This document shows positions 6,279 through 12,758 of a DNA stretch of 17,113 nt, piece by piece. The translations under genes and the position numbers were made by a program. The first letter of the stretch is position 1; each line of letters begins with the position of its first letter. This stretch comes from Candidatus Aminicenantota bacterium (lineage in GTDB: Bacteria > Acidobacteriota > UBA6911 > RPQK01 > JAJDTT01), in NCBI GenBank assembly GCA_026706325.1, contig JAPOYZ010000023.1, positions 1 through 17,113 of the forward strand. The letters are read 5' to 3'. A model generated the notes under the pieces. The model ran no database searches. It was not told the DNA's origin and worked only from the letters and a program-made list of their open reading frames with translations.

Positions 6279-7181
6279 TCAGATCTGATCGGCTTCCTCC
6301 CGGCGGCCGGACAGCTCTCCAGCTTGGAGGCAGCGGCGGTAGACCTCGCGGCGGCGGAGCCCCAAGGAACGCGCGGCGGATCGTACGGCCTGACTGCGAG
6401 TCAGATTCCGAACCTGCATCAGTCCTTCCACGTAGGCTTCCAGGTCCAGGTTGGAAGCCGCTGACGGCTGGGATGCCGCCCCTTCGATGACCAGCGTGCA
6501 CTCCCCTTTCGGCCGGCTGCCGGCCCGGGAGGATATCTCGCTCAGGGTTCCCAGGTAGAAGCTTTCGTGGATCTTGGTCATCTCCCTGGCCAGGCAGGCG
6601 TGACGATCGCCCAGGACCTCCCGGGCCATCTCCAGGGAGGCGGCCAGCCGGTGCGGCGCCACATAGAGAATCAGCGTTGCCTTCAATTGCTTCAGCGCCT
6701 TCAGCTCGCGCCTCATGGAACCGGATTGCCTGGGAAGGAAACCGGCAAACAGAAATCGATCGGTGGGAAGTCCGGAAACCGACAGGGCGGCGATGGCGGC
6801 CGAGGGACCGGGAACCGGTGAGACCGGAATCGATTCCTTCCGGCAGAGCTTGACCAGGCGGTAACCGGGGTCCGAAACCAGGGGTGTGCCGGCATTGCTG
6901 ATCAGGGCGATGTTCCGGCCCCGGCGGAGGCGGGTCAACAGGGTCCGGGCCTGAGACGTTTCGTTGTGTTCGTGGTAGCTGATGGTGGGAGTCCGGATGG
7001 CGAAACCGGCGAGCAGCTTTCCCGAATGCCGAGTGTCTTCGCAAGCGATGAGATCCACGGACGCGAGGATTTCGCGCGCCCGCGGGCTCAGATCCCCCAG
7101 GTGGCCCAATGGCGTGGCCAGAACATGCAGAGTTCCAGGCGAGGCGTTTCCGGGGGATGGAAGATCTCTCTCGGAATTCAT
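6279..7181 (-). CDS. rsmI: 16S rRNA (cytidine-1402-2'-O)-methyltransferase
   Basis: A 300-residue SAM-dependent tetrapyrrole-methylase-fold enzyme that 2'-O-methylates C1402 in the ribosomal decoding centre. The N-terminus has L-H-V-L-A-T-P-L-G-H-L-G-D-L-S (family: ATP[IL]GNLxD), then A-C-E-D-T-R-H-S-G-K-L-L and S-Y-H-E-H-N-E. S-N-A-G-T-P-L-V-S-D-P-G corresponds to the usual S-D-A-G-T-P-x-[IV]-S-D-P-G, with Asn in place of the first Asp. P-V-P-G-P-S-A, Y-V-A-P-H-R-L and R-E-M-T-K-I-H-E-S-F follow. The C-terminal ~50 residues form a helical tail that looks like a helix-turn-helix. The ATG overlaps the pdxJ stop (ATGA, 7178-7181) and has no clear Shine-Dalgarno, so coupling is likely. It is the last gene of the gltX run. 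Confidence 0.93.
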   Translation of the reverse strand: MNSERDLPSPGNASPGTLHVLATPLGHLGDLSPRAREILASVDLIACEDTRHSGKLLAGFAIRTPTISYHEHNETSQARTLLTRLRRGRNIALISNAGTPLVSDPGYRLVKLCRKESIPVSPVPGPSAAIAALSVSGLPTDRFLFAGFLPRQSGSMRRELKALKQLKATLILYVAPHRLAASLEMAREVLGDRHACLAREMTKIHESFYLGTLSEISSRAGSRPKGECTLVIEGAASQPSAASNLDLEAYVEGLMQVRNLTRSQAVRSAARSLGLRRREVYRRCLQAGELSGRREEADQI

Positions 7182-7912
7182 GCGTTCATGGCGCCGAGCA
7201 TCTCTCTGACGGCGCGCTCCATGCCCACCAGAGTGGCTCGCGCCACGATGTTGTGTCCGATGTTGAGTTCTTCGACTTGAGGGATTCGCGATATGGGCCG
7301 GACGTTTCGATAGGTCAGTCCGTGACCGGCCAGGACCCGAATGCCCCGGGACCCGGCAAATTCCGACGCTTCGACCATCTTGTCCAATTCCCGCCGGTAG
7401 CCCGTTTCGTGCTCCGACAATCCCTTGGGCACGGCCTCGGCATAAGCTGCCGTGTTGAGTTCCACGAGGCCTGCGCCGATCCGGGAGGCGGCATCCAACT
7501 GATCCAGGTCGGGATCGATGAAAAGGGAAACCTCCATCCCGGCCCCTTCCAGGGTTCGGATCGCGGCGCGGACCGATTGGGGACGCGCCATCACATCCAG
7601 TCCGCCCTCGGTGGTGACCTCTTCATCGGTTTCGGGCACCAGGGTGGCGGTATTGGGGCGGAGCCGGGTCGCAATCTCCAGCATCTCTTCGGTGATGGCC
7701 ATTTCCAGGTTGAGCCGGGTGGTGACCACCTCCCGCAGCAACCGCACGTCCCGCTCTCGAATATGGCGCCGGTCTCCGCGCAAGTGTACGGTGATGCCGT
7801 CGGCGCCCGCCAACTCGGCCAGCAGCGCCGCCGTCACCGGATCCGGTTCGGGGGCCCGGCGAGCCTGCCGAACCGTGGCCACGTGGTCCACATTCACACC
7901 CAGTCTGGTCAT
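7178..7912 (-). CDS. pdxJ: Pyridoxine 5'-phosphate synthase
   Basis: A 244-residue TIM-barrel enzyme of the usual length. It condenses 1-deoxy-D-xylulose 5-phosphate with 3-amino-2-oxopropyl phosphate to give pyridoxine 5'-phosphate in the DXP-dependent vitamin B6 pathway. The N-terminus R-L-G-V-N-V-D-H-V-A-T-V-R-Q-A-R is the family hallmark. Active-site candidates are His43 and Arg45 in I-T-V-H-L-R-G-D-R-R-H-I, Glu70 in L-N-L-E-M-A, and the late histidine in L-A-G-H-G-L-T-Y-R-N-V. The C-terminal E-L-N-I-G-H-N-I-V-A-R-A is also typical. I choose ATG 7912 because AGGGGAG lies seven bases upstream and the conserved N-terminus begins there. A TTG at 7942 overlapping the glycosyltransferase stop is possible. 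The product, PLP, is the cofactor of ArgD and the DegT protein in this window, but no direct link is implied. Confidence 0.95.
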   Translation of the reverse strand: MTRLGVNVDHVATVRQARRAPEPDPVTAALLAELAGADGITVHLRGDRRHIRERDVRLLREVVTTRLNLEMAITEEMLEIATRLRPNTATLVPETDEEVTTEGGLDVMARPQSVRAAIRTLEGAGMEVSLFIDPDLDQLDAASRIGAGLVELNTAAYAEAVPKGLSEHETGYRRELDKMVEASEFAGSRGIRVLAGHGLTYRNVRPISRIPQVEELNIGHNIVARATLVGMERAVREMLGAMNA

Positions 7913-7938
7913 GAGTCGCTCCCCTCGGTTGTCGTTCG

Positions 7939-8700
7939 TCAATTCTCGTCTCGTTCATCCCGGTCGTAGCGGCCGAGCAGATCGTTCCAACGGATGGAGA
8001 TCAGACCCTGCAGGAGTCCGGCGCCGTCTCTGAGGAGGCGGATCCTGCTGTCGGAGTGGTGTCGCCAGATGACCCCGACCTCTCGAGCCGCCAGCTCGGC
8101 CTTGCGGGCAAGATAAAGGATTTCCACGTCGAAGGCATAGCTCGTCAGCCGCTGCTTCCGGAACAGGACGCGGCATGATTCCAGTTCGAACAGCTTGAAT
8201 CCGCACTGCGTGTCGCGGTACGGCAATCCGGTCAAGAGTCTCATGGCCAAGTTGAAAATCTTTCCGGCCGTCTCCCGGAATATACTCTGACGCTTCCGGA
8301 TCCGAGAGTCCGTCAGGCCCCTCGACCCGAATGCGATCTGATTTTTGCCGCGAGTCATCTCCCGTTCCAGCTTGGCGACCTCCTCGATGGGGGTGCTCAG
8401 ATCCGCGTCGGTGAGGAGGCCGTGCGTCCCGCGGGCGGCGAGCATGCCGCGTCGCACGCTGTACCCCTTGCCCCGGTTGGCCCCGTTCTCCAGGATCCGG
8501 AGACATTCTTCGCGGCCTCGGTCCCGCACTGCCGAAATGGCGGTTCGAACCGTTCCATCTGACGAGCCGTCGTCTACGACCAGAAGTTCGAAGGGGCGGC
8601 GGCGGTCCTCCAGGTAGGCGATGATTCTCCCGAGGCTGGCTCCCAGCCGGTTCTCCTCGTTGTATGCGGGGATGATGACGGAGAGGACGACGGGCCTCAT
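7939..8700 (-). CDS. Family 2 glycosyltransferase, dolichyl-phosphate glucose/mannose synthase-like
   Basis: A 253-residue GT-A-fold glycosyltransferase. It opens S-V-I-I-P-A-Y-N-E-E-N-R, the GT2 signature, then V-V-D-D-G-S-S-D-G-T (nucleotide-binding) and L-T-D-A-D-L-S-T-P, the D-x-D metal site near residue 96. Downstream Q-C-G-F-K-L-F and F-D-V-E-I-L-Y-L-A match the Alg5/DPM1-like polyprenyl-phosphate sugar synthases. Such enzymes transfer a sugar from a nucleotide donor to a polyprenyl phosphate at the inner face of the membrane; no transmembrane segment is visible, so it is probably peripheral. The ATG at 8700 overlaps the gltX stop (ATGA, 8697-8700); a GTG at 8718 would add six residues. 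A functional link to gltX and pdxJ is not obvious; operon membership is likely shared expression only. Confidence 0.9.
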   Translation of the reverse strand: MRPVVLSVIIPAYNEENRLGASLGRIIAYLEDRRRPFELLVVDDGSSDGTVRTAISAVRDRGREECLRILENGANRGKGYSVRRGMLAARGTHGLLTDADLSTPIEEVAKLEREMTRGKNQIAFGSRGLTDSRIRKRQSIFRETAGKIFNLAMRLLTGLPYRDTQCGFKLFELESCRVLFRKQRLTSYAFDVEILYLARKAELAAREVGVIWRHHSDSRIRLLRDGAGLLQGLISIRWNDLLGRYDRDERDEN

Positions 8701-10139
8701 TGGAGGAGTTTCAGACACCTTGCAAGGCGCTCGACGACTCTTTGCCGCCCCAACGTCGCGATCACATCGAAGATACCCGGAGCCGCGGTCCTACCCGTCA
8801 GCGCCACCCGCACGGCCCCGAAGAAGGCCCCGATCTTGAAGCCCGAGTCCTTGGCCGTTCCCCGGAGCACCGCCTCCACGGTCTCCAGGTTGAACTCCTC
8901 GAGCTGCTCGTATTCATCGGCCAGGGTTTCCAACCATCTTCGGAGCCGGGAGCGTTCCTTCGGGTCCGCCAGGGAAAAGTGGCGGCTCACCGCCTTGGAT
9001 TCATAGTCGAAGTCGTCGGTCAGAAAAGGAACCGCCATCTCGGGAAAGTCCGAGAGCCGGTTCAATCGGCTCTTGAGCAGGGTGATGACCGGAATCAGGC
9101 GGCCATCGTTCCCTCGATCCTGACGGTCTCCGGAGCGCTCGAGGAACGGTTGCAGGTGCCGGGCCAGATCATGGCTGTTCGCGCTGGCCAGATAGCGGGA
9201 ATTCATCCAGTCCAACTTCCGCCGATCGAAGACGGCGTTGGCCTTGTTGACCCGGCCCAGATCGAAGCTCTTCACCAGCTCGCAGTCGGAGAAGAGCTCG
9301 CGGTCGTCGCCCGGAGACCAGCCGAGGAGCGCGAGATAATTGCACAGCGCCTCGGGGAGGAATCCATGGTCCCGATACTCGAGCACCGACTCGGCCCCGT
9401 TCCTCTTGCTCAGCCGTTTCTTGTCGGGACCCAGAATCAGGGGAAGGTGGGCATACCCGGGCGCCTGGTTTCCGAGAGCTTCATGCAGGAGGATCTGCTT
9501 CGGAGTGTTGGAAAGATGGTCCGCTCCCCGGATCACGTGGGAGATTCCCATCTCCCAATCGTCGGCCACCACGCTCAGGTGGTAGGTGGGAGTTCCGTCA
9601 GACCGGAGAAGGGTGAAGTCCTCGATGTTGTCGGTAAAGAGCGATACTTTTCCGTAAACTCGATCCCGAAAGACGATCCGCCGGTCCGCCGGAACCCGGA
9701 AGCGGAGGGTGTGGGATTCTCCCGCCTCGACTCGCGACCTGGCAAGGTGCGAGGCTCGATTCCGGCATCCATGGTCTCTCCAGATCCGGCCGGCCGAGCG
9801 GGAATCGGCCGAGCGAGCCTGAATATCCTCCGGAGGACAGAAGCAGGCGTAGGCATGATTGCCGGCAAAGGTTCTTTGGGCCGCCTCCCGATAGAGGTCG
9901 AGGCGCTGAGACTGGTAGAAGGGCCCCTGGTCCCAGTCCAGACCCAGCCAGCGCAGCCCCTCCATGATTCCCTCTGCCATTTCCTGGCTGGACCGCCGGG
10001 CGTCCGTATCTTCAACCCGCAAGATGAAGGTGCCCTGCATTTTTCGGGCCAGGAGCCAGTTGAAGAGGGCAGTCCTGGCGCCGCCGAGGTGAAGGAATCC
10101 GGTTGGGCTCGGGGCGAAACGGACCCGGACGCGACTCAT
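8697..10139 (-). CDS. gltX: Glutamyl-tRNA synthetase
   Basis: A 480-residue class I aminoacyl-tRNA synthetase, the usual bacterial GluRS length. It attaches glutamate to tRNA(Glu), and in organisms with GatCAB it may also charge tRNA(Gln). The N-terminus F-A-P-S-P-T-G-F-L-H-L-G-G-A-R-T-A-L-F-N-W holds the HIGH motif. K-K-R-L-S-K-R-N-G-A is the KMSKS-equivalent. A C-x-C pair followed by a later G-C suggests the zinc site of the acceptor-binding domain (Y-A-C-F-C-P then H-G-C). I-S-H-V-I-R-G-A-D-H-L-S-N-T-P-K-Q is also strongly conserved. The C-terminal third is an anticodon-binding helical domain. It is the first gene of the gltX-GT-pdxJ-rsmI run and ends in a four-base overlap with the glycosyltransferase start. 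No Shine-Dalgarno is visible, consistent with the near-leaderless promoter at 10148-10156. Confidence 0.95.
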   Translation of the reverse strand: MSRVRVRFAPSPTGFLHLGGARTALFNWLLARKMQGTFILRVEDTDARRSSQEMAEGIMEGLRWLGLDWDQGPFYQSQRLDLYREAAQRTFAGNHAYACFCPPEDIQARSADSRSAGRIWRDHGCRNRASHLARSRVEAGESHTLRFRVPADRRIVFRDRVYGKVSLFTDNIEDFTLLRSDGTPTYHLSVVADDWEMGISHVIRGADHLSNTPKQILLHEALGNQAPGYAHLPLILGPDKKRLSKRNGAESVLEYRDHGFLPEALCNYLALLGWSPGDDRELFSDCELVKSFDLGRVNKANAVFDRRKLDWMNSRYLASANSHDLARHLQPFLERSGDRQDRGNDGRLIPVITLLKSRLNRLSDFPEMAVPFLTDDFDYESKAVSRHFSLADPKERSRLRRWLETLADEYEQLEEFNLETVEAVLRGTAKDSGFKIGAFFGAVRVALTGRTAAPGIFDVIATLGRQRVVERLARCLKLLQ

Positions 10140-10147
10140 GGCGTCCG

Positions 10148-10156
10148 ATTATAGCA
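10148..10156 (-). promoter_or_regulatory. Extended -10 promoter (TGnTATAAT) immediately before gltX
   Basis: On the minus strand, bases 10156-10148 read TGCTATAAT, a perfect extended -10 element. No convincing -35 is seen at the expected distance, which extended -10 promoters can do without. Transcription would begin around 10141-10142, two or three bases before the gltX ATG at 10139, so the mRNA would be almost leaderless. Confidence 0.6.
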
Positions 10157-10226
10157 GTCGGAATTCACCGCAAGGCGAAGGATGGTGCCGGCCCGCCGGG
10201 CCAGACCTGAGGAGTCGAGCCGGGAA

Positions 10227-10235
10227 TGGTAGAAT
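10227..10235 (+). promoter_or_regulatory. Weak extended -10 candidate upstream of tRNA-Leu
   Basis: TGGTAGAAT at 10227-10235 resembles TGnTATAAT with one mismatch. It lies in the 259-base spacer (10140-10398) between divergent gltX and the tRNA gene, and would give a 5' precursor of ~155 bases if it drives the tRNA. A separate TTGACT at 10349-10354 has no good -10 partner. No coding region is convincing in this spacer; its short frames lack ribosome-binding sites and recognisable products. Confidence 0.25.
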
Positions 10236-10398
10236 CCTCATGAACCGAGTCGTCCGGGACGGAAGTTCGGAGCAACACGGAGGTCGTGGATGCAGCGCCG
10301 GTCAAATCCCACGATGAATCTTGCATTAAGTGACTGATCGAGCGTGAGTTGACTTTCGGAGGCATTTGCATCCAGGTTCCGAGGAGAAAGAATTGTGT

Positions 10399-10484
10399 GC
10401 CCGGATGGCGGAATTGGCAGACGCACAGGACTTAAAATCCTGAGGAGGTTGACCTCCGTGTGGGTTCGAGTCCCACTCCGGGCA
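10399..10484 (+). tRNA. tRNA-Leu (anticodon UAA)
   Basis: An 86-base class II tRNA. The acceptor stem pairs GCCCGGA (10399-10405) with TCCGGGC (10477-10483), and A10484 is the discriminator base. The anticodon stem CAGGA/TCCTG encloses the loop CTTAAAA, with anticodon TAA at 10433-10435. A long variable arm GGAGG-TTGA-CCTCC and a normal T arm (GTGGG-TTCGAGT-CCCAC) follow, as expected for leucine. It decodes UUA and, by wobble, UUG. No CCA is encoded (the next bases are TTC), so the 3' end must be added by the nucleotidyltransferase. Confidence 0.97.
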
Positions 10485-10500
10485 TTCTTCCACTCTGGCC

Positions 10501-10514
10501 GCCTCGATTGAGGC
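10501..10514. terminator. Short hairpin after tRNA-Leu
   Basis: GCCTC-GATT-GAGGC forms a 5-bp GC-rich stem with a 4-base loop, 16 bases past the tRNA end and before the convergent aminotransferase stop. There is no following T-run, so termination here is only a possibility. Confidence 0.2.
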
Positions 10515-10555
10515 CTGATCGGGCACGGACCCGGCTTGCGCAACGGGACAGGCCG

Positions 10556-11722
10556 TCAGTTCCGGTAGAAGTCGTATATTTCCTCGCAGACCCGCCTCTG
10601 CTGTTCTCGCGTCAGCTCGGGAAAGATGGGTAGCGAGATCACCTCGCGGCTTGCCGTCTCGGCCGCCGGCAGGCTTCCTGGAGTGTGCCCCAGGCGGGAA
10701 AAGGCCCCCTGGAGATGTAGAGGGACCGGATAGTAGACGGCGTTTCCAATTCCCCGGCCGGCCAGCCGGTTGGCGAGCTGGTCACGGCGAGGCGCCCGCA
10801 GCGTGTAGACGTTGTAAACGTGGCGGCCGCGGCGCGATTCCGGCGGCGTCTTGACGGGAGTTTCTTCGAGCCATCGGTTGTAACGCCGGGCGATGGCTCG
10901 CCGTTGGGAATTCCAATCCTCCAGAGAATCCAGCTTGACCTCGAGGATGGCGGCCTGGAGGGTGTCCATCCGGCTGTTGAAGCCAAGGACGTCGGCCCGG
11001 TGCTTGCGGCGGTTCCCCTGATTCCGGAGGAGGGCCAGCCGCTCGCCGAAGTCGGCGTTGCCGGTGACGATCATCCCTGCGTCGCCGAAAGCCCCCAGAT
11101 TCTTGGTCGGGAAGAAACTGAGACAGCCGGCATCGCCCAGGGAACCGACCACGGCGCCGCCGTACCGGGCTCCCACCGCCTGCGCGCAGTCCTCGATCAG
11201 CCTCAACCCCCGCTCCGTCGCCAGGTCCCGAATCGGATCCATGTCCGCCGGCTGCCCATAGAGGTGAACCGGGAGGATCGCCCGGGTTCGGGAGGTAATG
11301 GCGGACTCGATCCGGTCGGGATCCAGGTTGTAGCTGCCGGGGTCGATGTCGGCGAACACCGGGGTCGCACCGCATCGGAGAATGGTGCCCGCCGTCGCAA
11401 CGAAGCTGAAGGGGGTCGTGATCACTTCGTCGCCGGGGCCGATGCCGAGAGCCGAGAGGGTCAGGCGCAGCGCGTCGGTCCCCGAGGCGACGGCCACGGC
11501 GTAGCGGCACTGGCAGTATCGTGCCATCCTCTCCTCCAGCCGAACGACAGCCGGACCCAGGATGAACTCGCCGGAATCCAGGACTTCGCGCATGGCGGCC
11601 GTGATCCGGGGTTCCAGCAGACGGGTCTGCCGCTTCAGATCCAGCAGGGGCACCGGTTCTTGCGCGGCGCTGTCAGGAGGGGGCGGATTCAACTTTGAGG
11701 CGGTCCGGAAGGGGCTGCTCAT
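10556..11722 (-). CDS. DegT/DnrJ/EryC1/StrS-family PLP aminotransferase (sugar aminotransferase)
   Basis: A 388-residue type I-fold PLP aminotransferase of the family that transaminates keto-sugars bound to nucleotides. After a proline-rich, poorly conserved stretch comes V-P-L-L-D-L-K-R-Q, where most homologues begin. Then A-S-G-T-D-A-L-R-L-T-L (phosphate/PLP loop), P-F-S-F-V-A-T-A-G-T-I, H-L-Y-G-Q-P-A-D-M and I-E-D-C-A-Q-A-V-G-A (PLP aspartate). The Schiff-base lysine is in F-F-P-T-K-N-L-G-A-F-G-D-A-G. N-S-R-M-D-T-L-Q-A-A and Y-Y-P-V-P-L-H follow in the usual order. ATG 11722 overlaps the epimerase end by 50 bases; a GTG at 11653 would start exactly at V-P-L-L-D and leave a small gap, so the start is uncertain. 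With the adjacent epimerase it probably makes an amino sugar for a surface glycan; the substrate cannot be read from sequence. Confidence 0.9.
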   Translation of the reverse strand: MSSPFRTASKLNPPPPDSAAQEPVPLLDLKRQTRLLEPRITAAMREVLDSGEFILGPAVVRLEERMARYCQCRYAVAVASGTDALRLTLSALGIGPGDEVITTPFSFVATAGTILRCGATPVFADIDPGSYNLDPDRIESAITSRTRAILPVHLYGQPADMDPIRDLATERGLRLIEDCAQAVGARYGGAVVGSLGDAGCLSFFPTKNLGAFGDAGMIVTGNADFGERLALLRNQGNRRKHRADVLGFNSRMDTLQAAILEVKLDSLEDWNSQRRAIARRYNRWLEETPVKTPPESRRGRHVYNVYTLRAPRRDQLANRLAGRGIGNAVYYPVPLHLQGAFSRLGHTPGSLPAAETASREVISLPIFPELTREQQRRVCEEIYDFYRN

Positions 11723-12704
11723 GGTCTCTTACTGCAATCAGGATCTCGTCCAGAGTCCGGGTCGATCTCCATCCCACGAGCGCCTGGATTCGAGAGAGGT
11801 CGGGCACGCGGCGCTGCATGTCCTCGAAGCCCTTCCCATAGGCTTCGGAGTAGGAAATATGGACGATGGGCGAGGAGGATCCGGTCAGAACCCTGACCCG
11901 GCGAGCGAGTTGGTTGATGGAAACCTCCTGATCGTTGCCGACATTGTACACACCCCCCGTTGCACCAGGACTCGCGGCCAGGCGGATCAGGGCCTCGGCG
12001 GCATCTCTGACGTCGCAGAAGCATCGGGTCTGGGAACCGTCACCGTAGACCGTGATGGGCTCTCCGGCGAGGGCCTGGCGGATGAATCGAGGCACCACCA
12101 TGCCGTAGCGCCCCCGTTGCCGCGGTCCGACGGTGTTGAAGAGCCTGAACACGACGACGTCGAGGTCGTATTGCCGCTGGTAGGCCAAGCCCAGAAACTC
12201 GTCGATCATCTTGCTGGCGCCGTAAGCCCACCGGCTCTTTTGGGTTCCCCCCAGCAGCAGGTCGTCTTCTTCGCTGAACGGGATCTTCACCCCCTTGCCG
12301 TAGACCTCCGACGTACTCGCCAACAGGACCCGGCAGCGGTAGCGGAGGGCGGCCTTGAGAATGGCCTCGGTCCCCATGATGTTGGTCTCGATGGTATGGA
12401 CGGGGTCCCGAACGATGAGCTGGACGCCCACGGCCGCCGCGAAATGGAGTATGACGTCGGAGGTGGAGGCGAGACGATCCATCACGATTTCGTCGGTGAT
12501 GTTGGCGCGAACGAATTGGAATCGTGGATGGTTCAGCAGATGCCGGATGTTGGAGAGGCGGCCCGTCGACAGGTTGTCCACGACGACGGCACGGTCTCCC
12601 CGGGCGATCAGCGCGTCCGCCACGTGGGAGCCGATGAAACCGGCACCGCCGGTTATCAGGAATCTGGATGTCCGCAAGCCCGACCTCTGGCCTGTTGGGG
12701 CCAC
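11673..12704 (-). CDS. NAD-dependent nucleotide-sugar epimerase/dehydratase (extended SDR)
   Basis: A 343-residue extended short-chain dehydrogenase. The Rossmann motif F-L-I-T-G-G-A-G-F-I-G-S-H sits near residue 15, V-V-V-D-N-L-S-T-G selects NAD, and A-S-T-S-E-V-Y-G plus W-A-Y-G-A-S-K supply the catalytic Ser and Tyr-x3-Lys. L-F-N-T-V-G-P-R-Q, V-Y-G-D-G-S-Q-T-R-C-F and V-Y-N-V-G-N-D follow, typical of UDP-glucose 4-epimerases and UDP-glucuronate decarboxylase-like enzymes; which reaction it performs is not clear. The frame opens at GTG 12704 without a Shine-Dalgarno. TTG 12677, with AGAGG six bases upstream, would begin L-R-T-S-R-F-L and is an attractive alternative. The 3' end overlaps the aminotransferase gene by 50 bases, supporting a shared pathway for a modified sugar. 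Confidence 0.9.
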   Translation of the reverse strand: MAPTGQRSGLRTSRFLITGGAGFIGSHVADALIARGDRAVVVDNLSTGRLSNIRHLLNHPRFQFVRANITDEIVMDRLASTSDVILHFAAAVGVQLIVRDPVHTIETNIMGTEAILKAALRYRCRVLLASTSEVYGKGVKIPFSEEDDLLLGGTQKSRWAYGASKMIDEFLGLAYQRQYDLDVVVFRLFNTVGPRQRGRYGMVVPRFIRQALAGEPITVYGDGSQTRCFCDVRDAAEALIRLAASPGATGGVYNVGNDQEVSINQLARRVRVLTGSSSPIVHISYSEAYGKGFEDMQRRVPDLSRIQALVGWRSTRTLDEILIAVRDHEQPLPDRLKVESAPS

Positions 12705-12746
12705 TTCAATATTTGACGTTGTCTTCGACCCCCGGCCCAGTCTACT

Positions 12747-12758
12747 ACGACCGGTCGT
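12747..12758. promoter_or_regulatory. Perfect 12-bp palindrome beside the GH-like gene stop
   Basis: ACGACCGGTCGT is fully self-complementary and abuts the TGA of the glycosidase-like gene (12758-12760, minus). It lies upstream of the epimerase start, where a regulator could bind. It has no loop, so a hairpin is unlikely. Function is unknown and chance is possible. Confidence 0.25.

Noticed and set aside
8700..10154. Long plus-strand open frame (484 codons) opposite gltX
   Set aside because: Covers the whole conserved GluRS gene on the other strand; no recognisable domain, so it is a shadow.
10165..10371. Small minus-strand frame in the gltX/tRNA spacer
   Set aside because: No ribosome-binding site, no conserved motif, and it overlaps the gltX promoter; it reads as chance.
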